NCBI RefSeq assembly: GCF_000022545.1
Contig: NC_012883.1
Span: 372,001-436,000, forward strand
Length of the DNA stretch: 64,000 nt
Direction: 5' to 3'
From: Thermococcus sibiricus MM 739
GTDB taxonomy: Archaea; Methanobacteriota_B; Thermococci; Thermococcales; Thermococcaceae
Shown here: in pieces, positions 36,226-43,612 of the stretch
Layout of the letters: the number at the start of each line of letters is the position of its first letter
How positions within the stretch are numbered: the first letter of the stretch is position 1
The notes under the pieces: model-generated
The model's input: only the letters and a program-made list of their open reading frames with translations
The model's database searches: none
Told to the model about the DNA's origin: nothing
Program-made: the position numbers and the translations under genes

Positions 36226-36268
36226 TTTATCCTCCTGGAAGACCCCTTCCGAAAGGGGGGTAGTTCAC
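36226..36268 (+). repeat. Hairpin repeat, copy 1 (candidate solo IS200/IS605 right end)
   Basis: Shares TTTATCCTC-TGGAAGACCCC-TTCCGAAAGGG...TAGTTCAC with the copy at 42891-42935. The core CCCCTT-CCGA-AAGGGG (36243-36258) is a perfect six-pair hairpin. Similarity to the second copy stops sharply after TTCAC. A hairpin followed a few bases later by the element end resembles the right end, and omega-RNA 3' end, of TnpB-carrying IS200/IS605 elements. No tnpB is next to it. Confidence 0.5.
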
Positions 36269-36410
36269 TTTAACAATTCGCATTATGAATAGCATGCTAT
36301 ATCAAACATGGCGGATTTTTAATCAACAGTAAGAGTAGCAAAATTGCACTATTATACATTTTAAATAAAATTGTCATGTAGAAAAAGAGCAACTAAGGAT
36401 AATAAGAAAA

Positions 36411-36419
36411 ATTTATATA
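36411..36419 (+). promoter_or_regulatory. TATA box of trmBL2
   Basis: ATTTATATA; the predicted start near 36440 leaves a leader of about 18 bases with GAGGTGG. A second TTTTATAAAT at 36431-36440 is closer to the ATG and is the alternative. Confidence 0.5.
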
Positions 36420-36457
36420 GATGGTCAACTTTTTATAAATAAGTAGAGGTGGTTAGA

Positions 36458-37252
36458 ATGGTAAAAGAGAAAATTGTAGAACTTCTACAGGAACACTTCG
36501 AGTTGAACCTATATGAAGCTAGGGCGTATGTTGCCTTAGTTGGTTTTGGGGTTCTCACACCAGCAGAGCTTGCTAGTGTCTCTGAAGTGCCGGCTCCAAG
36601 AACATATGATGTTTTGAGAAGTCTTGAAAAGAAAGGTTTTGCATTAAGCCAACCTGGAAAAGCCAATAAATATAGGCCAGTTCACCCCAAGAATATTCTT
36701 GAGAAATTCATAGAAGAATGGCAAGATAGAGTGAAAGAGGAGCTTGAGGCGAAGAAAAAAGCAAAAGAGGAACTCATAGAATTAATGACACCGTTGATAG
36801 AGACAGAGATCCCCAAGTATGGGGTTGAAAGAGTATGGATAGTAAGGGGTATCCGGAACTCTACGCTAAAAACTCAAGAAATGTTAGAAGGCGTTGAAAA
36901 GGAAATACTCCTCGCTGACAATGGATATGTTGCAGCAAATCTTGATACGGAGATAACGGCTGCAGTTGATAAAGGAGCTAAGGCAAAAATATTGGTCTTA
37001 AAACAGATCTTGCCTAGACTTGAAACATCAAAGATTATGGATTACTACAAAGCTGGAAAACTTGAACTTAAGACACTTGACAAAATAGAGTTGCCGATGT
37101 TAATTTGTGACGAGGAAGTATTTTTTGCTTTGGAAGATTTAGCAGCAAGATACTTTAATTATGAGACACAAGTTTGGGTCAAAGATTTCAGAGTTGTTGA
37201 ATTATTCAAGAGCAAATTCAATGAATACTGGAAGAAAGGGAAAAAGGTTTAG
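36458..37252 (+). CDS. trmBL2: TrmBL2 chromatin/transcription regulator
   Basis: A 264-residue TrmB-family protein with an N-terminal winged helix (ELNLYEARAYVALVGFGVLTPAELASVSEVPAPRTYDVLRSLEKKGF), a coiled linker rich in EELEAKKKAKEEL and a C-terminal domain. The sequence and length match TrmBL2 of T. kodakarensis, which coats DNA as thick filaments and represses genes broadly rather than sensing sugar. The sugar-binding residues of TrmB are not evident. Start at 36458 after GAGGTGGTTAGA; the codon at 36449 is part of that site. Convergent with a winged-helix gene with a four-base overlap. Confidence 0.93.
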   Translation: MVKEKIVELLQEHFELNLYEARAYVALVGFGVLTPAELASVSEVPAPRTYDVLRSLEKKGFALSQPGKANKYRPVHPKNILEKFIEEWQDRVKEELEAKKKAKEELIELMTPLIETEIPKYGVERVWIVRGIRNSTLKTQEMLEGVEKEILLADNGYVAANLDTEITAAVDKGAKAKILVLKQILPRLETSKIMDYYKAGKLELKTLDKIELPMLICDEEVFFALEDLAARYFNYETQVWVKDFRVVELFKSKFNEYWKKGKKV

Positions 37253-37461
37253 AGATATTTGAACCTCTCTTCAGTTTTGTTCTTTTCTTTAATTTTCCAG
37301 AACAATTTTCCATCTTTTTCAAGACTCTCTATCTTTCCTTGGGCCAGGAGCCTTAACAAAAGCCTTTTCGTTTGAGCTAGGGTTATTTTTGTTTCATGTG
37401 CGATCTCTTCTGCTGTTTTCTCTTTAGTTCTTACAACATCTAAAATTTTCTCATGTTTCAT
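37249..37461 (-). CDS. Small winged-helix DNA-binding protein
   Basis: 70 residues, essentially one winged helix: ILDVVRTKEKTAEEIAHETKITLAQTKRLLLRLLAQGKIESLEKDGKLFWKI. The helix-turn-helix (TAEEIAHETKITLAQTKRLL) and the beta-wing (KIESLEKDGKLFWKI) are clear. Probably a transcription factor or part of one. It overlaps the UPF0148 gene upstream, so the two are cotranscribed. No ligand domain. I do not recognise a named family. Confidence 0.75.
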   Translation of the reverse strand: MKHEKILDVVRTKEKTAEEIAHETKITLAQTKRLLLRLLAQGKIESLEKDGKLFWKIKEKNKTEERFKYL

Positions 37462-37777
37462 TGGTTTTCTCCCTCCGTTTGTATTTTTCTAGCAAGGTTA
37501 TTATCATGTCCATGACCTCTAAGTACTTCTTTAACTCATCAATGTCATCTGGAAGAGTGTTTGCAAGCATGTTAAGTTTTTCTATTAAGCTTTCTTCAAC
37601 ACCTTTTAGCTCAGATTTTCTAAGTTTTTTTCTATGTTCACATACAGGACAGAATATTTTCCCATTTAGTTTAAATAGGGGAGATCCACACTGGGGGCAG
37701 TGTCTATCGAGCATTTTTGCTCCAGAAAGCAAGAGTGGTGTTATTATTTCCTTGATTTCTTTGTCGCTGAGAGCCAT
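37451..37777 (-). CDS. UPF0148 / autoantigen p27-like zinc-ribbon protein
   Basis: 108 residues. N-terminal helix with SDKEIKEIITPLLLSGAKML, zinc ribbon CPQCGSPLFKLNGKIFCPVC, then a helical C-terminal half. This is the pattern of the UPF0148 family, related to the Sjogren syndrome/scleroderma autoantigen 1. Function unknown. It lies directly downstream of the arginase-like gene (two bases) and overlaps the winged-helix gene. Confidence 0.85.
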   Translation of the reverse strand: MALSDKEIKEIITPLLLSGAKMLDRHCPQCGSPLFKLNGKIFCPVCEHRKKLRKSELKGVEESLIEKLNMLANTLPDDIDELKKYLEVMDMIITLLEKYKRREKTNET

Positions 37778-37779
37778 TA

Positions 37780-38508
37780 TTATCCCTCCGTGAGGGCAAT
37801 ATAAACCTCAATTAGGGCTTTTTTTCCAAGTTTAGAGCGCTTTATTTTATCTGAGACCTCAGCTATATCACAACCAATTATGTTGAAATTCTTTTTGATT
37901 TCGTTTATAATATCAAGCAGTTCACTTAAACTTAGTTCCCCGTGTTGGAATCGGGATATTTTGTATTCTGGCGATAGGACGTCTAGATCAACGGTTAAGT
38001 AGACATCTTTACCTAAATATTTCTTTATATCTTCAATGATTTTCTCAATGGAGGATGTTTTCAGGCTTTTATATGCTTTCCATGATCCTTTAACCCGTCT
38101 GCTTCTTGGGAGGGCAGGGAAAATTTTGACTCGTCTAGTCCATAAGCTAGTTCTTTCTGTTGTGGGTATCATCAAAACAGGCCCAACTATACTAGCTCTC
38201 TCAATGATCTTTTCTTCCAAAGTATATGCAAGCCATGAGCCGTGATCAAGATAGTCGTGCATCAAATCTGTATGGGCATCAATACTTATTAAAGACCTTG
38301 TTTTCACGCGTTTAAGCACACCGTAGGTTGCTAGGTGGTCGCCTATGATATAACACTTATCTATTGGAAGTCTGTCTGCTAGGAGTTCCACATTGCTTGA
38401 TTCGACTATTACAAAATCTTCTATTATTCTATTCCTTTTGAGTAACTCAAGAGCGTACATCACACCATCTCTATTGGGTTTTTCTCCAAAGGGAATAAAA
38501 GTCACCAT
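37780..38508 (-). CDS. Arginase/agmatinase-family hydrolase
   Basis: About 242 residues of the ureohydrolase fold. The dinuclear metal ligands are all present: His in IIGDHLATYG, Asp-His-Asp in SIDAHTDLMHD, and Asp-Asp in TVDLDVLSP. The protein is shorter than arginase or agmatinase (about 290-320) and the substrate-binding loops differ. The guanidino substrate is therefore unclear; agmatine, arginine or formiminoglutamate are possible. Start taken at the ATG 38508 (MVTFIPFGEK); a GTG at 38517 in frame is an alternative. Head of a three-gene cluster. Confidence 0.75.
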   Translation of the reverse strand: MVTFIPFGEKPNRDGVMYALELLKRNRIIEDFVIVESSNVELLADRLPIDKCYIIGDHLATYGVLKRVKTRSLISIDAHTDLMHDYLDHGSWLAYTLEEKIIERASIVGPVLMIPTTERTSLWTRRVKIFPALPRSRRVKGSWKAYKSLKTSSIEKIIEDIKKYLGKDVYLTVDLDVLSPEYKISRFQHGELSLSELLDIINEIKKNFNIIGCDIAEVSDKIKRSKLGKKALIEVYIALTEG

Positions 38509-38639
38509 ATTCTTCACGAAGCCTATTTTGAGGTTATTATTTTTAAATTTATAGGATGGACATATTCAAGAAGAAAGAGTTAAAGTTAAAAACAACCCTC
38601 TTGAAGTTAAGTTTGAGAGTTATTGGGGGGTAAATCAAG

Positions 38640-39860
38640 ATGATCTTACAAGTAGCTCTTGATGTAACGGATATAGAACATGCTATTTCTATAGCGGAAA
38701 AAGTGGCACGTGGAGGAGCCCATTGGCTTGAAGTTGGAACTCCACTAATAAAGAAGGAAGGAATTAGGGCAGTAGAGCTTATGAAGAGGAGATTTCCGGA
38801 TAGAAAAATAGTGGCTGATCTGAAGACAATGGATACTGGAGCTTTGGAAGTGGAAATGGCTGCAAGACATGGAGCTGATGTCGTTTCCATACTTGGAGTT
38901 GCCGATGATAAAACAATAAAAGATGCAGTTACCGTTGCTAAGAAGTATGGTATAAGAGTTATGGCGGATTTAATCGGGGTTAAGGATAAAGTAAAAAGAG
39001 CAAAAGAATTGGAAAATATGGGTGTTAATTACATTTTAGTCCATACGGGGATAGATGAGCAAGCTCAAGGAAGAAATCCTCTAGAAGATCTAGAAAAAGT
39101 AGTAAAAGCTGTAAAAATCCCGGTTGCAGTTGCCGGAGGTTTAAACTTAGAAACTATTCCGAAGGTTATAGAAGCAGGAGCTACAATTATTATCGTTGGA
39201 GGAGCAATAACTAAGGCAAAAGACCCTGAAAATATTACTAGGAGGATACTTGATCTATTCTGGGCCGAATATATGCAAACAATCGTAAAAGTTATTCAGG
39301 ATATAACAGACCACATAAAAACAGTAGCTACATCACTAAAACTAGAGCAGGTTAGAGGGATGGTAGACGCAATGATTGGAGCAAATAAAATATTTATCTA
39401 TGGCGCTGGAAGAAGTGGTTTAGTAGGGAAGGCATTTGCAATGCGTCTAATGCACCTTGATTTCAATGTTTATGTTGTTGGGGAAACCATAACTCCTGCT
39501 TTTGAAGAGGGGGACCTTCTAATTGCAATCAGTGGGAGTGGTGAAACTAGGACTATAGTTGACGCTGCGGAAATTGCTAAAAATCAGGGAGGAAAAGTCG
39601 TAGGAATAACCTCCTATAAGAATTCAACTCTTGGGAAACTTTCTGATGTTGTCGTAGAAATTCCGGGAAGAACAAAAGCAGACATTCCTACAGATTATAT
39701 CGCTAGACAAATGCTCACCGAATACAAGTGGATGGCTCCAATGGGAACACTCTTTGAAGATTCAACAATGCTACTCTTGGATGGGGTTATAGCTCTATTA
39801 ATGGCCACATTCCAGAAAAGCGAAAAAGATATGAAGCGGAAGCACGCTACACTAGAGTGA
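38640..39860 (+). CDS. hps-phi: Bifunctional 3-hexulose-6-phosphate synthase / 6-phospho-3-hexuloisomerase
   Basis: A 406-residue natural fusion. Residues 1 to about 210 form the HPS barrel of the OMP-decarboxylase suprafamily (LQVALDVTD, IVADLKTMDTGALE, VAVAGGL). From about 215 a SIS-domain isomerase follows (FIYGAGRSGLVGKAFAMRL, ISGSGETRTIVDAAE). In Thermococcales the enzyme works in reverse ribulose monophosphate direction, making ribulose 5-phosphate from fructose 6-phosphate, because the oxidative pentose pathway is absent. This feeds PRPP for the pyrE-pyrF pathway in this window. The ATG follows GGGGGGTAAATCAAG. First gene of a compact five- or six-gene run. Confidence 0.96.
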   Translation: MILQVALDVTDIEHAISIAEKVARGGAHWLEVGTPLIKKEGIRAVELMKRRFPDRKIVADLKTMDTGALEVEMAARHGADVVSILGVADDKTIKDAVTVAKKYGIRVMADLIGVKDKVKRAKELENMGVNYILVHTGIDEQAQGRNPLEDLEKVVKAVKIPVAVAGGLNLETIPKVIEAGATIIIVGGAITKAKDPENITRRILDLFWAEYMQTIVKVIQDITDHIKTVATSLKLEQVRGMVDAMIGANKIFIYGAGRSGLVGKAFAMRLMHLDFNVYVVGETITPAFEEGDLLIAISGSGETRTIVDAAEIAKNQGGKVVGITSYKNSTLGKLSDVVVEIPGRTKADIPTDYIARQMLTEYKWMAPMGTLFEDSTMLLLDGVIALLMATFQKSEKDMKRKHATLE

Positions 39861-39865
39861 TCTAT

Positions 39866-40621
39866 ATGCCCTCTTTTCCTCATATTTTTATTGGCATTGG
39901 CAGTAATGGGAACAGAGTTGTCCAAAATATTAATATAGAAAAGATTTCAAAACTTTCTATAAATCCCTCCTATTACCTACTTGGCAAATTCCCATTCCGT
40001 CAAAAACTTAGAGATCTTTTCCAGAAAGTTCCAAATGATGCAATATTATGGGTCGTGTTTGAGAATAAGCCAATAAATCTGGAAATACTGAGTGTCCTCT
40101 TGGAATATTTACCTGAGAACCCATTGAAACTTGCATACGTACTTAGTCCTGAAAAAGAATTGATTCACGACCAAAAACCACCATGGGCCCAAGAGTTTGA
40201 TACAGTCTTTTATGATTCTCTCTGGGAATCCCTGCATGATTACAGGGATGCTTCATTGGAGATGGCTTTCCAAATGGCTACCCAAAACATAGGGACCATG
40301 TTTACTAGACTTCATTACTACCTTGAAAACCAAATGCTGGTGAATGTTGATTATGCAGATTTCTTCAACATGGTTAGGGGTAATAACATTGGGATTTTAC
40401 GGTTACTATCCAAAGTTAACTTTGAATGGCATTGGGGGGTTTGGGATAAAGGCCTGATAAACATCTTAGTAGGAGAAAATGTGCCGTTAAGTGATGCTCA
40501 TAGGATACTCTCTAATTTTCAGAAGTTTTTGAAGGAAAAGGATATAATATGGGGTATAAAAATGGAAGAAGGCCTAAATGATCACATTGAGATTCTCTCC
40601 CTTTTAGTGAAGAGGTGGTAA
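39866..40621 (+). CDS. Degenerate FtsZ/tubulin-family protein lacking the GTP-binding loop
   Basis: 251 residues. The N-terminus IFIGIGSNGNRVVQNI (7-22) parallels the FtsZ T1 loop. Residues 127-170 (DASLEMAFQMATQNIG, then NQMLVNVDYADFFNMV) align with FtsZ helix H6-H7 and the T7 loop: NVDYAD at 160-165 equals the catalytic NxDxxD. Residues 196-245 (KGLINILVGENVPLSDA, KDIIWGIKMEEGLND) align with the FtsZ C-terminal domain. The glycine-rich GGGTGTG T4 loop is replaced by WVVFENKPIN (62-71), and the protein is about 120 residues shorter than FtsZ. It probably does not bind GTP as FtsZ does. Start at the ATG 39866, five bases after the HPS-PHI stop. Function unknown. Confidence 0.7.
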   Translation: MPSFPHIFIGIGSNGNRVVQNINIEKISKLSINPSYYLLGKFPFRQKLRDLFQKVPNDAILWVVFENKPINLEILSVLLEYLPENPLKLAYVLSPEKELIHDQKPPWAQEFDTVFYDSLWESLHDYRDASLEMAFQMATQNIGTMFTRLHYYLENQMLVNVDYADFFNMVRGNNIGILRLLSKVNFEWHWGVWDKGLINILVGENVPLSDAHRILSNFQKFLKEKDIIWGIKMEEGLNDHIEILSLLVKRW

Positions 40622-40622
40622 T

Positions 40623-41282
40623 ATGAAAGCTGTTTTTTTCGATATAGATGGAACCCTTCTGACAGAAAAGCCCTTAATAATGCTCCTTCTTCCCCAAGTA
40701 TATGATAAGCTATCAAAAAAGTTCGGGATTTCTAAAGGCGACGCCCGATTAAGATTTCTTAGAGAAATATCTGAAAGAAAAAACACTTACGAATGGCATG
40801 ATTGGGATTTCTTTTTTGAGAGTTTTGGGATTGATTTTAAATATGAGAATTTAATAAAGACATATCCACACAAGATTCAAGTATTTCCCGATGTGATTCC
40901 CACTTTAGAGTGGCTGAGAGGGGAGGGATATAAATTAGGAGTAATAACCAGTGGCCCCGAATATCAGAGATTAAAACTTCGAATAGCTAAGTTGGACAGG
41001 TACTTTGACGTGGTTGTGACGAGGGAAGATGTAAAAACTGTGAAACCTGATCCTAAGATATTTTTATATGCATGTGAGAAGGTAGGAGTAGAACCAAAAG
41101 AAAGTATAATGATAGGAGATGACTTAAATCAAGACGTTTATGGCCCTAGAAATGTAGGTATGCTACCAATTTGGATAAACCGGGAAGGAACGGAGGATTA
41201 TAACTTTGCTGACTTTGAGATTAGAAGCCTTCATCAACTTAGAAGTATCTTAGGGGGGTTTAGAGATGAAAGAGATATTTAA
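40623..41282 (+). CDS. HAD-superfamily hydrolase
   Basis: A 219-residue phosphatase-type HAD protein. Motif I FFDIDGTLLT (nucleophile Asp and acid Asp), motif II VITSGPEYQ, motif III lysine in VKTVKPDPKIF and motif IV IGDDLNQDV are all present. The helical cap (residues 20-85) makes it a C1-cap member, like phosphoglycolate phosphatase or beta-phosphoglucomutase; substrate unknown. It starts one base after the FtsZ-like stop and overlaps the next small gene by 17 bases. The ATG follows GAGGTGGTAAT. Confidence 0.88.
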   Translation: MKAVFFDIDGTLLTEKPLIMLLLPQVYDKLSKKFGISKGDARLRFLREISERKNTYEWHDWDFFFESFGIDFKYENLIKTYPHKIQVFPDVIPTLEWLRGEGYKLGVITSGPEYQRLKLRIAKLDRYFDVVVTREDVKTVKPDPKIFLYACEKVGVEPKESIMIGDDLNQDVYGPRNVGMLPIWINREGTEDYNFADFEIRSLHQLRSILGGFRDERDI

Positions 41283-41445
41283 GAGGGAAGGGGTTTTTGT
41301 AGAGTTTGAAGAAAAACGAGTGAGACTTGAGAATGGAGATGAAGTTGTTCACAAGCAAGAACACCCTACAGAACTCTGGTGGGGGCTTAAAGAGACTATA
41401 AAGGGCAAAAGAGTTAGATTAATTGTATACGAGATTGAGGAATGA
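41266..41445 (+). CDS. Small conserved-looking protein of 59 residues
   Basis: ATG at 41266 after TTAGGGGGGTTTAGAG; the frame runs MKEIFKREGVFVEFEEKRVR to a C-terminus RLIVYEIEE with a TGA at 41443-41445. It contains two amphipathic beta strands, a short acidic turn (ENGDEVVHKQ) and PTELWWGLKE. Fills the otherwise empty gap between the HAD and DUF4392 genes: it overlaps the former by 17 bases and ends three bases before the latter. Its codon use and ribosome-binding site are like its neighbours'. I do not recognise the family. Confidence 0.75.
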   Translation: MKEIFKREGVFVEFEEKRVRLENGDEVVHKQEHPTELWWGLKETIKGKRVRLIVYEIEE

Positions 41446-41448
41446 AAA

Positions 41449-42258
41449 ATGATCGGGCATTTGATTAATACTGATATCTATGGTAGGGATATCTTAAAAG
41501 TATATTTAGAGTACAGAGAGAAAAATTTCAATTTTTTGGAAAAGGCCAAGAACCTTTTCATAGAAAATCTTGATAATGTTCTTATTGTAACATGCTTTCC
41601 AATACCCCCGATGCAAATAGCAGAAACTGATGGTCCACCAGGAGCTGTGGCTTTATATAGGGCTATTGAGAGACTTGGGGGGAGAGCGGAGATACTAACA
41701 TGTGAAAAAATAAGTTCTGCCCTTAGAGGATTTAAAATCAATTTTGCAAAGAAACCACGAGTTAATCAATATTCTTTGTTAATAAGTGTTGAAACACCAG
41801 GGAGAGCAAAAGATGGCAAGTATTATTCCATGAGCGGGTTAGAAATTGAAATGTCACCATTTGATGAGTTATTCTTCCAGGCTAAGGAACTTGGGGTTCC
41901 CACAATTGGTATCGGAGACGGAGGGAATGAGATAGGGATGGGGAATATTGCGGAGATCGTGAAGAAGTACGTTAAATTTGGGGATAAAATAACCAGCATT
42001 GTAAAGGTTGATGAGTTAATACTCTCAGCAGTCTCTAATTGGGGGGCTTATGGTCTGATTGCTCAAGCTTCCCTTGAAGTTGGAAAAAATCTCCTGAGAG
42101 ATTGGGACGAAGAAAAGGTTCTAAGAGCTTTAGTCTCTGAGGGGGTTATAGATGGCGTCATTAAAAAACCTCAGCTTAGTGTTGATGGCATTCCACTTGA
42201 GGTTCACAAAAGGTTCCTAAACCTGCTTAATTCAATAATAGAAAGTAAAATTAGGTGA
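41449..42258 (+). CDS. DUF4392 (glutamate cyclase-like) protein
   Basis: 269 residues of the DUF4392 family, related to the C-terminal domain of mammalian D-glutamate cyclase. Hallmark segments are ETDGPPGAVALYRAIERLGG, a mid-protein SVETPGRAKDGKYYSMSG and the acidic GIGDGGNEIGMGN. The enzyme probably acts on an amino acid-derived ring or lactam; the archaeal substrate is unknown. It starts three bases after the 59-residue gene; its ATG follows GAGGAATGAAAA. The stop overlaps the leader of the HD gene. Confidence 0.8.
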   Translation: MIGHLINTDIYGRDILKVYLEYREKNFNFLEKAKNLFIENLDNVLIVTCFPIPPMQIAETDGPPGAVALYRAIERLGGRAEILTCEKISSALRGFKINFAKKPRVNQYSLLISVETPGRAKDGKYYSMSGLEIEMSPFDELFFQAKELGVPTIGIGDGGNEIGMGNIAEIVKKYVKFGDKITSIVKVDELILSAVSNWGAYGLIAQASLEVGKNLLRDWDEEKVLRALVSEGVIDGVIKKPQLSVDGIPLEVHKRFLNLLNSIIESKIR

Positions 42259-42263
42259 GAAGT

Positions 42264-42878
42264 ATGAGGATTGAAGATTACATAACTGATGAAATTAGCC
42301 TAAAACTTATTAAAAAAGCAGAGGAGTTTGCTAGAAATTTTTTTGAACGAGAGGGAACCCATGGATTTTCACATGTAAAGAGGGTCTTCAACCTTTGTAT
42401 GCATATTGGTAAGGCTGAGGGGGCGGATTTAGAAGTTTTAGCATTAGCGGCTTTTCTTCATGATGTTGCAAGGCCCTTGGAGGACAAAGGAATCGTTGAG
42501 GACCATGCTAAAGAGGGTGCAAAAATTGCCTACAGATTTTTGACTTCGCTCAAGTATTCCAAAGTAGACGAAGTGGTTCATGCAATAGAGGCCCACAGGT
42601 TTTCAAGGCCACCAGACCCAAGAACACTTGAAGCAAAGATTCTCAGCGACGCTGATAAGCTTGATGCAATAGGAGCTATTGGGGTTGCAAGGGTTTTCAT
42701 GTACTCTGGAGAGCATGGGAGAGATATAGAGTTTTCAATTAAACATTTTGAAGAAAAAATTCTGAAACTTAGATATTTGATGTATACACATACGGCTAAA
42801 AAGCTTGCCGAGGGAAGAAACAAATTTGTAGAAGAGTTTATTGACAGACTGGTAAGGGAGATTGAGGGAGAGCTTTAG
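42264..42878 (+). CDS. HD-domain phosphohydrolase
   Basis: About 204 residues of the HD superfamily. Metal-binding pattern: HGFSHVKRV (His), FLHDVARP (His-Asp), then a conserved AHRF segment and LSDADKLDAIGAIG (Asp). Related to YedJ-type nucleotide or phosphate-ester hydrolases; substrate not known. Start at the ATG 42264 after AGGTGAGAAGT. Last gene of the HPS-PHI run. A copy of the hairpin repeat begins 13 bases after its stop. Confidence 0.85.
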   Translation: MRIEDYITDEISLKLIKKAEEFARNFFEREGTHGFSHVKRVFNLCMHIGKAEGADLEVLALAAFLHDVARPLEDKGIVEDHAKEGAKIAYRFLTSLKYSKVDEVVHAIEAHRFSRPPDPRTLEAKILSDADKLDAIGAIGVARVFMYSGEHGRDIEFSIKHFEEKILKLRYLMYTHTAKKLAEGRNKFVEEFIDRLVREIEGEL

Positions 42879-42890
42879 GAATGCTCTCTC

Positions 42891-42935
42891 TTTATCCTCT
42901 TGGAAGACCCCTTCCGAAAGGGTGGGGTAGTTCAC
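42891..42935 (+). repeat. Hairpin repeat, copy 2 (candidate solo IS200/IS605 right end)
   Basis: 45 bases nearly identical to 36226-36268, with the same orientation. It differs by C/T in the 5' part and a two-base longer G-tract (GGGTGGGG). Core pairing is CCCTT-CCGA-AAGGG. Similarity ends after TTCAC, as in copy 1. In this copy the plus-strand frame reads SSWKTPSERVG and then a stop, compatible with but not proof of a tnpB-end remnant. Lies between the HD gene and the KH-protein promoter. Confidence 0.5.
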
Positions 42936-43010
42936 GGTTGCCCATCCAATAGTGAAGTTCTCTCTTGGAGGAATTGTTAGCTCATTTTGTTCTTTTCTGG
43001 ATAGGATAAG

Positions 43011-43022
43011 GTTTTTAAATAA
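43011..43022 (+). promoter_or_regulatory. TATA box of the KH-protein gene
   Basis: GTTTTTAAATAA about 60 bases before the ATG; predicted leader about 40 bases with GGGAGGTGAGCT. Confidence 0.45.
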
Positions 43023-43081
43023 CCTCCTCAAAAGAATGTTAGCTTATGTTCATTTTTTGCAAATAACTGGGAGGTGAGCTA

Positions 43082-43591
43082 ATGAAAGCGCCAATCTGTG
43101 AGGTGTGTTTAAAAACAGAGGATATTTTGTGCCCGGCGGATGAAAAGAAACTTCAAGATGGTGTGATTTCTGAGCTGGATGTTAAAATTTCGAGGATGCT
43201 TTACAAGCTCCTAGGCGATGCTGATGTAGAGTTCAAGAAAGCCGTCGAAGCCGGAGACCTGGTAGTCATAATGGTTGGGGAAGGGAATGTTCCGCTTGTA
43301 ATTGGTAAGGGTGGTAAAAACATCAAGCTCCTTATGAGGGAGCTTGGCAAGAGAGTGAGAGTAATTGAAGGCTTGGAAATAAAAGGGACAGATGAAATCA
43401 AAAAACTTGCTACTGATCTCTTGTATCCAGCAAGTGTTTTTGGGGTTAACGTCGTATACGCACCAAGTGGCCAATATTACAAAGTCTTGGTAATTAGAAG
43501 GGATCAACAAAAGCTTCCTGCAAAACATGAAACTCTGGAGGACATTCTTTCCAAAATAATTGGTTCGGATGTAAAGATATCTTTTATTTAA
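43082..43591 (+). CDS. KH-domain NusA-like RNA-binding protein
   Basis: 169 residues: an N-terminal cysteine cluster (CEVCLKTEDILCPAD) that could bind zinc, a linker, then two KH-type regions. The first has the canonical loop VIGKGGKNIKLLMREL. This is the second, longer archaeal NusA-like KH protein, distinct from the NusA at 7292. It probably binds RNA in transcription or ribosome assembly; the exact role is unknown. Followed 21 bases later by aspS. Confidence 0.8.
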   Translation: MKAPICEVCLKTEDILCPADEKKLQDGVISELDVKISRMLYKLLGDADVEFKKAVEAGDLVVIMVGEGNVPLVIGKGGKNIKLLMRELGKRVRVIEGLEIKGTDEIKKLATDLLYPASVFGVNVVYAPSGQYYKVLVIRRDQQKLPAKHETLEDILSKIIGSDVKISFI

Positions 43592-43612
43592 TTCCATTTT
43601 GGAGGTTTAAAC

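Larger units (their letters stand above)
36140..36457. other. Intergenic region between Toprim gene and trmBL2
   Basis: 318 bases without a gene. It holds the divergent promoter of the Toprim gene, a 43-base hairpin repeat (36226-36268, listed separately), about 130 AT-rich bases with nothing recognised, and the trmBL2 promoter. Confidence 0.6.
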
